NCBI GenBank assembly: GCA_028817775.1
Contig: JAPPOW010000048.1
Location: forward strand, 1 to 10,681
Direction of reading: 5' to 3'
Length of the DNA stretch: 10,681 nt
Source of the DNA: Candidatus Melainabacteria bacterium
Lineage (GTDB): Bacteria; Cyanobacteriota; Vampirovibrionia; LMEP-6097
Both the position numbers and the translations under genes were made by a program. Positions 5,961 through 10,681 of this stretch are shown here, piece by piece; the stretch's first letter is position 1; each line of letters opens with the position of its first letter. The notes under the pieces were generated by a model, which was not told where the DNA came from, ran no database searches, and was given only the letters and a program-made list of their open reading frames with translations.

Positions 5961-5964
5961 CTTA

Positions 5965-7503
5965 ATGGAAGAAATGACTAAAGAAGAAACGAACTTAGAT
6001 TTGACTAAAGCAAGCCGTAACCTTAAAACAGCTCAACTTTATGAACTGGCAATCAAAAATGGTGAGGCGCAGCTTAGTGACAAAGGTGCTTTGGTAAGCT
6101 ATACCGGCAAAAAAACTGGTAGATCAGCTAATGATAAATTTATCGTCAAGGATGACGAGACTGCTGATAAAGTCAATTGGGGTAATATCAATAAGCCAAT
6201 TTCTGAAGAAGCTTTCTTTAGAATTCGGGAGCAAGTTTTGGCTTATCTCTCTAGCAAAGAATTGCAGGTGCAAGATACAATCGCTGGGGCTGATCCTAAG
6301 AACTGTGTTTATGTGCAAATTGTTACTGAGACAGCGTTTCATGCACTCTTTGCCCGTAATATGCTCTCGTCTGTGAACACCAACTCTGCTTTGCTTAGTT
6401 ATGGTGAAGAAGTGATAGAAGCCTATTCACCTGAGTATAGGGTTTATCATGCACCAAATTTGCAGCTTGATTCTCAAGAGGAGACTGAGATCAATTCGGG
6501 TACCGCAATTTTGGTTAACTACAAAACTAAAGAGGTCTTGATTACTGGTACTCTCTACGCTGGTGAAATTAAGAAATCAGTTTTTTCGCTGCTGAATTAT
6601 ATATATCCGCAGCGTGGTATTATGCCGATGCATTGTTCCGCCAATGCTAGTGAACAAGGTGAGGTAAGTATCTTCTTCGGGCTTTCTGGTACTGGTAAGA
6701 CTACACTCTCTGCTGATCCAGATCGCAAGTTGATTGGTGATGATGAGCATGGTTGGTCTGATGAGGGGGTATTTAATTTTGAAGATGGTTGTTACGCTAA
6801 ATCGATAGGGTTGACACCACGCTCAGAACCTGAGATCTACGCTGCCTCACGTCGTTTTGGGGCAACTATTGAAAACGTAGCAATGAGTGATCAACGTGAG
6901 CTTGATTACTTCGATAAGAAAATTACAGAGAACGGAAGAGTATCATATCCGATCCACTTTATTCCAAATTTCTTGTTTGATCGATTTGTGCGAAAGCAAC
7001 CCAAAAATATCATTATGCTTACCTGTGATGCTTTTGGAGTTTTGCCAGCTGTAGCTAAGCTAAGCCCAGAAGAAGCCAGTGAGCATTTTATGCTTGGCTA
7101 TACAGCTAAGATTCCTGGTACTGAAATTGGAGTAACTGAACCTAAGGCTGTCTTTAGTCCTTGTTTTGGTGCGCCATTCATGCCATTAGCGCCAAAGGTC
7201 TACGGTGATTTGTTAAAGGATAGAGTCTCACATGCCAAGGTTAACTGTTGGCTAGTCAATACTGGCTGGGCTGGTGGTCAGTTTGGAGTTGGTGAACGCA
7301 TGCCACTAAGTTTGACTCGGGCAATCATTCATAGAATCAATACTGGCAAGCTTGCTAAAGAAGCAACTCGCAAACATTCTATACTGGGATTAGAGATTCC
7401 AGAGAGTATAGAGATGCCAGAGGATCATTGGCAGGATAAGGATGCTTACAAGCAAGCTGCTGAGAAACTTATGAACTTGTTTGAGCAGCAAAACAAGAGC
7501 TAA
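5965..7503 (+). CDS. pckA: Phosphoenolpyruvate carboxykinase (ATP)
   Basis: This 512-residue enzyme converts oxaloacetate and ATP to PEP, CO2 and ADP, the entry step of gluconeogenesis. The substrate-binding arginine is in YTGKKTGRSANDK (R53). YAGEIKKSVFS holds K203/K204. The PEPCK P-loop GLSGTGKTTLS is at 239-249 with K245 and T246, and LIGDDEHGW (256-264) carries the metal-binding aspartates. RVSYPI has R325, and MPLSLTRAIIH lies near the end. Length is slightly below E. coli PckA (540). The frame is open back to 5743, but that part is antisense to mdh. The start at 5965 has a strong Shine-Dalgarno. It is divergent from mdh, whose product is its substrate, so the pair makes a malate-to-PEP route. 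Its last 35 bases overlap the 3' end of hflX on the other strand. Confidence 0.96.
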   Translation: MEEMTKEETNLDLTKASRNLKTAQLYELAIKNGEAQLSDKGALVSYTGKKTGRSANDKFIVKDDETADKVNWGNINKPISEEAFFRIREQVLAYLSSKELQVQDTIAGADPKNCVYVQIVTETAFHALFARNMLSSVNTNSALLSYGEEVIEAYSPEYRVYHAPNLQLDSQEETEINSGTAILVNYKTKEVLITGTLYAGEIKKSVFSLLNYIYPQRGIMPMHCSANASEQGEVSIFFGLSGTGKTTLSADPDRKLIGDDEHGWSDEGVFNFEDGCYAKSIGLTPRSEPEIYAASRRFGATIENVAMSDQRELDYFDKKITENGRVSYPIHFIPNFLFDRFVRKQPKNIIMLTCDAFGVLPAVAKLSPEEASEHFMLGYTAKIPGTEIGVTEPKAVFSPCFGAPFMPLAPKVYGDLLKDRVSHAKVNCWLVNTGWAGGQFGVGERMPLSLTRAIIHRINTGKLAKEATRKHSILGLEIPESIEMPEDHWQDKDAYKQAAEKLMNLFEQQNKS

Positions 7504-8683
7504 TCTTCTCAAGTAGAGCATCGCAACTATCCTTGTCTAGAGCTGAGACTAATTGAGGTTGATAGCTTGAATACTGTTCTGTAAGTTCAGAGATATAATC
7601 GAGTTTAGCTTGTTCAGCAAGATGATCAAGCCTGTCTAATTTATTGAATACAAAAATCCTTGGAGTTTCTTTGCCATCTAGTAATTCATCAAGAATCTCT
7701 TCAACTACTTTAATTTTGAGGTGGATGTTTTTGTCAGAGATATCGATTACATGTAGGATCAAGTCTGCGTCAATAATTTCAGCAAGGGTCGTCTTGAAGG
7801 CTTGGATTAGATCAGGCGGTAAGTCTTGAATGAAACCAATGGTGTCAGCAAGGACAATTCTCTGGATATGACCAGAGAATTGTTGCTCATGGCTCATAGC
7901 TGATGGCTCATGGCTTAAATACAATTCTCCTACTTTAGAATCAAGAGTTGCAAATAATTCATCTGCTATATAAACTTCTTTTTTGCGAGTGAGGGTTTTG
8001 ATCAAAGTAGATTTACCGGCATTGGTATAACCAGCTAGAGCAATAGTTTTGATATTACGATCCCGGCGTTGGTCGCGCTGACGTTGTTGAATGCCAGCAT
8101 ATTTCTTGATCTTGTCCTTGACTAGTTTTTCGCGTTTGCGCAAGTGACGTTTCATGATCTCGATATTGGTTTCACCGACACCGACTGTGCCGATACCACC
8201 AGCCTGACGGGAGAGTTCTAGACCCATGCCAAAAATTCTTGGTCCCATATGTTTGATACTGGCTAGTTCAATCTGTAATTTGGCTTCAGCAGTTTTGGCG
8301 TGTTTGTCAAAGATTTTGAGTATCAAATCCACTCTATCCCAAACTTCAAACTTGCGTGGGGTTTCAAACCTACCTTCTTCTTTTAGGCGTTTGATTTCTA
8401 GTTCAGTAATATACTCTCGGAGATTATCAATCTGCCTTGGTTTCATTATATTATTGAGGATGACAATATCAAACTCTCCATTCAATTCTTCATAAAGTTC
8501 ATCAATCTTGCCAGTGCCGATATATGTCTTGTAGTTTGGCTTAGAGCGCTTTTGGTAAGTCTTGAGGGCAGTGGCGCCACCATAGGTTTTGACCAAACTT
8601 TCAAGCTCTTCTAGGCGAAGCTCGGCTTCAGCTGTATCAGTTTGCGGTTCGATAACATCGATTAGTACAGCTTTACTTCCCAT
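7469..8683 (-). CDS. hflX: GTPase HflX
   Basis: This 404-residue, OBG-HflX-type ribosome-associated GTPase belongs to a family that binds the 50S subunit and splits stalled or stress-damaged ribosomes. The N-terminal HflX domain (1-200) includes YIGTGKIDEL, KLQIELA and GTVGVGETNIE (normally GPGET). The G domain has G1 GYTNAGKS (218-225), G2 FATLD (244-248), G3 DTIGF (280-284), G4 NKLD (347-350) and G5 SAL (380-382). Two extra segments stand out. A charged one (about 93-113, TELEIKRLKEEGRFETPRKF) precedes the helical part. A repeat-encoded one (257-272) lies between G2 and G3. The start ATG has GGAG (8690-8693) 6 bases upstream. It follows the aminotransferase gene across a palindromic repeat. 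The last 35 bases overlap pckA. Confidence 0.95.
   Translation of the reverse strand: MGSKAVLIDVIEPQTDTAEAELRLEELESLVKTYGGATALKTYQKRSKPNYKTYIGTGKIDELYEELNGEFDIVILNNIMKPRQIDNLREYITELEIKRLKEEGRFETPRKFEVWDRVDLILKIFDKHAKTAEAKLQIELASIKHMGPRIFGMGLELSRQAGGIGTVGVGETNIEIMKRHLRKREKLVKDKIKKYAGIQQRQRDQRRDRNIKTIALAGYTNAGKSTLIKTLTRKKEVYIADELFATLDSKVGELYLSHEPSAMSHEQQFSGHIQRIVLADTIGFIQDLPPDLIQAFKTTLAEIIDADLILHVIDISDKNIHLKIKVVEEILDELLDGKETPRIFVFNKLDRLDHLAEQAKLDYISELTEQYSSYQPQLVSALDKDSCDALLEKISSCFAAQTSS
7854..7929. repeat. Repeat cluster inside hflX: 12-bp hairpin, heptamer repeats and a 9-bp direct repeat
   Basis: ACAATTCTCTGG (7854-7865) and CCAGAGAATTGT (7872-7883) form a perfect 12-bp stem with a 6-base loop. 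Immediately after, 7885-7915 is about four copies of a heptamer (GGCTCAT, AGCTGAT, GGCTCAT and partial copies). ACAATTCTC recurs at 7921-7929, giving a 9-bp direct repeat bracketing the heptamers. The cluster encodes the SHEPSAMSHEQQFSGH segment between the G2 and G3 motifs of HflX. Confidence 0.75.
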
Positions 8684-8694
8684 TTGATACTCCG

Positions 8695-8781
8695 GTCATT
8701 GCGAGGAACGATAGTGACGAAGCAATCCAGTGGACCGGTTTGGTCGGTGCATTGGATTGCTTCGCTGGCGCTCGCAATGAC
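8695..8781. repeat. Long palindromic (REP-like) intergenic element
   Basis: The outer arms GTCATTGCGAG (8695-8705) and CTCGCAATGAC (8771-8781) are perfectly complementary. So are the inner arms CGAAGCAATCCA (8718-8729) and TGGATTGCTTCG (8753-8764). A 23-base centre contains a further GACC/GGTC pairing. The arms are two inverted copies of the widespread GTCATTGCGAG...GAAGCAATCC intergenic palindrome type seen in many bacteria. It fills the gap between the aminotransferase stop (3 bases away) and the hflX Shine-Dalgarno (1 base away). In RNA it would be a long stem-loop able to protect or end the upstream message. Confidence 0.85.
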
Positions 8782-8784
8782 AGT

Positions 8785-10089
8785 TTATGCTGGCTCCTTG
8801 ATACCGCGCATTCTCTCGGCAACAGTGACAATACGATTAGCCACTTGTTCTAACTTAGTTTCGCAAAGTCCACAAGTTGGAATACGCAAGAATTGATCTG
8901 AGATCAACGGAGCATAGAGATGGCTCTCGAGTAATTCTTGATAGAAGGCTCTGGCAAAAGTAGTATTGCCAAATTTGTGATCATTAACCATCAAGCTAAT
9001 AAAGAAACCACTATCAGGTCTTATTAATCTAAACTCTTCGGTCAAGCGACCCTGCATCGCATCAATAAAGAAATCGCGGCGCTTATTCATCATGCGTGCA
9101 GTATCACCTTGCCATTCATGTACGTTCTTCAGCTTCGCTGGATCCTTGAGCACTGCCATTGCAAGTTCTTGACCTGGTCTTGAAGCATTACTGAAAGTAC
9201 CTCTGATGCAACCACCAGCAGTATCGCGCCATTGATTGACAGTATCTTGATCACTACTTAATAAGGTGGCAACACCAATACGAGCACCATACATAGCAAA
9301 ACTCTTAGAGACAGTACCAGCGATTACTAATTTAAATTTAGGACTATTGATCTTCTTGAACAAGTTAGGAAGGAAGCTTAACCTAAAGTAATCCTTACCG
9401 TCTGGTCCAAAGTCTAGATAGGCTGTATCTAGTATCAGTAAGATCTCTCTATCATTATATTTAGAAAGGATCTCAGCAATCGAATCCCAGGCATCGACCC
9501 CAAAATCTTTACCAAGAGGATTGTCAAATGGGGTATTCATTACCAAGACTACCTTGGCATTTTTCTTGAAAGCAATGAGGTTCTTGATAGTTGTCTCAAA
9601 GGCTACAAGGTTGAAATTACCCTCAGCATCAAGAATGTCGAAATTAATTAGTGGTTTGCGATCAATACCAAGAGTGATACTATCGTAGCCAGCCCAATGC
9701 GGGCTATGCGTGATGATTTGATCATCTCTATCAGTGCAAGCAAGTAAAGTTGTGGCAATGGCGTTGGTACCACCAGAACTAATAACTTCAGCTCGTGAGA
9801 CACCAGCTTCTGTTAATGCTCTGGAAATATCCTCCCCGAGGATCTCTTCACTGAGTGCTTCGGCTAAACCTGGTAGACCAAAACTTGAAGCATAGGCTAA
9901 ATTAACATTTTCGCTAACTTCTCTTGCAGCTTGGACGACTGCTTCTGGCACCAGGATCTTGCCCTTATCATCGGCAGCTGAACCTACAATTGCCGTAAGT
10001 TTGTCTTCGCTAGTGTCTTGAGAAGCCATCTGGATAAGCCCCATGATTGGGTCTTTGCTTACTCTTGCTTCGGTCTCGTAGAAGGGCAT
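8785..10089 (-). CDS. Pyridoxal-phosphate aminotransferase, class I, aspartate/aromatic type
   Basis: This is a fold-type I PLP enzyme. With the start used here it has 434 residues; residue numbers follow that start. Landmarks are SGGTNAIA (105-112) for the cofactor phosphate, PHWAGY with W132 stacking on PLP, and NTPFDNPLG with N190 as the NPxG asparagine. LDTAY has D221, GTVSKSFAMYGARIG has the Schiff-base lysine K262 and R270, and FLRIPT has R402 for the substrate carboxylate. The SKSFxxYGxRIG style matches the aspartate/aromatic aminotransferase subgroup, so transfer between aspartate or aromatic amino acids and 2-oxoglutarate is likely; exact specificity is open. The frame is open to a TTG at 10095, but the ATG at 10089 is preferred. 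There is no Shine-Dalgarno. A TACAAT box lies 7 bases before the ATG. It shares a palindromic region with the divergent acyltransferase gene. Confidence 0.9.
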   Translation of the reverse strand: MPFYETEARVSKDPIMGLIQMASQDTSEDKLTAIVGSAADDKGKILVPEAVVQAAREVSENVNLAYASSFGLPGLAEALSEEILGEDISRALTEAGVSRAEVISSGGTNAIATTLLACTDRDDQIITHSPHWAGYDSITLGIDRKPLINFDILDAEGNFNLVAFETTIKNLIAFKKNAKVVLVMNTPFDNPLGKDFGVDAWDSIAEILSKYNDREILLILDTAYLDFGPDGKDYFRLSFLPNLFKKINSPKFKLVIAGTVSKSFAMYGARIGVATLLSSDQDTVNQWRDTAGGCIRGTFSNASRPGQELAMAVLKDPAKLKNVHEWQGDTARMMNKRRDFFIDAMQGRLTEEFRLIRPDSGFFISLMVNDHKFGNTTFARAFYQELLESHLYAPLISDQFLRIPTCGLCETKLEQVANRIVTVAERMRGIKEPA

Positions 10090-10091
10090 AG

Positions 10092-10107
10092 ACAATATTG
10101 TACAATA
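10092..10107. promoter_or_regulatory. Overlapping palindromes in the aminotransferase/plsC divergent region, candidate operator and -10
   Basis: TATTGTACAATA (10096-10107) is a perfect 12-bp palindrome, and ACAATATTGT (10092-10101) a 10-bp palindrome overlapping it. On the minus strand the same bases contain TACAAT (10102 to 10097), 7 bases before the aminotransferase ATG. On the plus strand TACAAT (10101-10106) could serve the acyltransferase gene. A dimeric repressor site on a shared promoter is possible, but AT-rich short palindromes can arise by chance. Confidence 0.35.
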
Positions 10108-10130
10108 GACGGGGTTAAAAGGTTTTATTG

Positions 10131-10681
10131 GTGTTTGCTTATATTAAAAATTTATACTATTTTTCTTGGCTCAGTGTCTTTGTGCAGTGGTTTAGCCGTT
10201 ACTTTGCGCTCTTTCCTTACCTACATAGCTTTAAGAAATTAAGTGTTGAATTTGTGGGGGAGAAGCCGGATCCTAAGCAAAACTATATAGTTATTTCAAA
10301 TCATCGTAGCTATTTTGATCCGCCACTTTTGGGTTATGCCATTGGTATGCCGACAGCTTTTGTTGCTAAGAAAGAATTATTCACCAATCCTTTTCTCTAC
10401 TTATATATGGTTCTTACTAGTACCATCTCTGTCGATAGAGAGAAGCCGGAATCTCAAACTTTTAAGTATGCAAAGCAGGCACTTAATTCATTTGGAGTTT
10501 ACAAATCTTGGTGTCTAGGAATTTTTATAGAGGGCACTCGTTCCAAGGAGCCAGGTAAACTTGGCAAAGCTAACAAAGGTCCAATGTTTATTGCACGTTT
10601 GACCAAGAAACCAATTATTCCGATGGGGATTAGTTATCGAGGCAAAAGGGATATTGTCATCAAGATTGGTGAGCCCTATGA
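10131..10681 (+). CDS. plsC: 1-acyl-sn-glycerol-3-phosphate acyltransferase (PlsC-type), 5' part
   Basis: The frame is open from 10119 to the window end without an internal stop, so the 3' end is outside. No ATG lies near the beginning; GTG at 10131 has AAGG 8 bases upstream, and TTG at 10128 is the alternative. About 183 residues are visible. A hydrophobic, aromatic N-terminus (VFAYIKNLYYFSWLSVFVQWF) looks like a membrane anchor. The acyltransferase motif I NHRSYFD has the catalytic H58 and D63, and motif III FIEGTRS (134-138 for EGTRS) binds the glycerol phosphate. It is followed by KLGKANKGPMFIA and PIIPMGISY. These are the hallmarks of LPLAT/PlsC enzymes, which make phosphatidic acid at the inner membrane. 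Another LPLAT member acting on a different lysolipid is possible. It is divergent from the aminotransferase gene. Confidence 0.9.
   Translation, partial: MFAYIKNLYYFSWLSVFVQWFSRYFALFPYLHSFKKLSVEFVGEKPDPKQNYIVISNHRSYFDPPLLGYAIGMPTAFVAKKELFTNPFLYLYMVLTSTISVDREKPESQTFKYAKQALNSFGVYKSWCLGIFIEGTRSKEPGKLGKANKGPMFIARLTKKPIIPMGISYRGKRDIVIKIGEPY

Noticed and set aside
5743..5964. A 74-residue N-terminal extension of PckA from an ATG at 5743
   Set aside because: The segment is antisense to the mdh start, is Cys/Ser/Tyr-rich nonsense and lacks a ribosome site. GGAGGA fits the ATG at 5965, which also gives the normal family length.
10090..10095. TTG start two codons upstream of the aminotransferase ATG
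   Set aside because: There is no Shine-Dalgarno for it and an ATG follows two codons later, at the right distance from the -10-like box.
10018..10518. Short plus-strand ORFs at 10018-10242 and 10315-10518
   Set aside because: The first lies across the aminotransferase start and the second is in the wrong frame of plsC, whose HX4D and EGTRS motifs fix the true frame.
1..10681. tRNA, rRNA or known riboswitch
   Set aside because: No cloverleaf-like or known conserved RNA sequence was recognised on either strand; a covariance-model scan could not be run.

Overview
This window is a compact, moderately AT-rich stretch of bacterial chromosome carrying housekeeping metabolism. It reads as a respiring, gluconeogenic bacterium: a proton-pumping complex I operon, NAD-dependent malate dehydrogenase and ATP-dependent PEP carboxykinase. 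Gene content does not fix the phylum. A non-photosynthetic relative of Cyanobacteria is one possibility, but that is only an impression and would need a protein search. Genes are tightly packed, and several neighbours overlap at their 3' ends.

Layout: (1) 1-1554, plus strand: the 3' part of nuoH, then nuoI, then a stand-alone flavodoxin whose ATG overlaps the nuoI stop. (2) 1529-2734, minus strand: a TauE/SafE-type membrane transporter, followed by two small overlapping membrane-protein ORFs. The 48-residue one lies antisense to the flavodoxin 3' end. (3) 2783-4844, plus strand: a 201-residue protein I do not recognise and a 464-residue protein with a C-terminal class I SAM-methyltransferase domain. 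(4) 4846-7503: mdh (minus) and pckA (plus), divergent, separated by a short intergenic region that holds an array of mini-hairpins. (5) 7469-10089, minus strand: a class I aminotransferase and hflX, separated by a long palindromic repeat of the REP type. (6) 10131-10681, plus strand: the start of a PlsC-type acyltransferase, cut off by the window edge.

The metabolic genes meet at oxaloacetate. Mdh makes it from malate, PckA converts it to PEP, and the aminotransferase probably interconverts it with aspartate (substrate inferred). The flavodoxin coupled to nuoI suggests, as inference, a low-potential electron donor or acceptor working with complex I.

The most unusual structural feature is a 33-bp direct repeat with one mismatch. 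One copy is the true 3' end of mdh; the other sits at the stop codon of the 201-residue gene, 1461 bp away. The pair brackets the methyltransferase gene, as if that gene had been inserted beside mdh and duplicated its 3' end. Other notable points are palindromic repeats at two intergenic sites, a repeat-built insertion in the HflX G domain, and several genes without a Shine-Dalgarno whose -10-like boxes lie just before the start codon. No tRNA, rRNA, CRISPR array, transposase or integrase was seen, and no gene-free stretch exceeds 300 bases.
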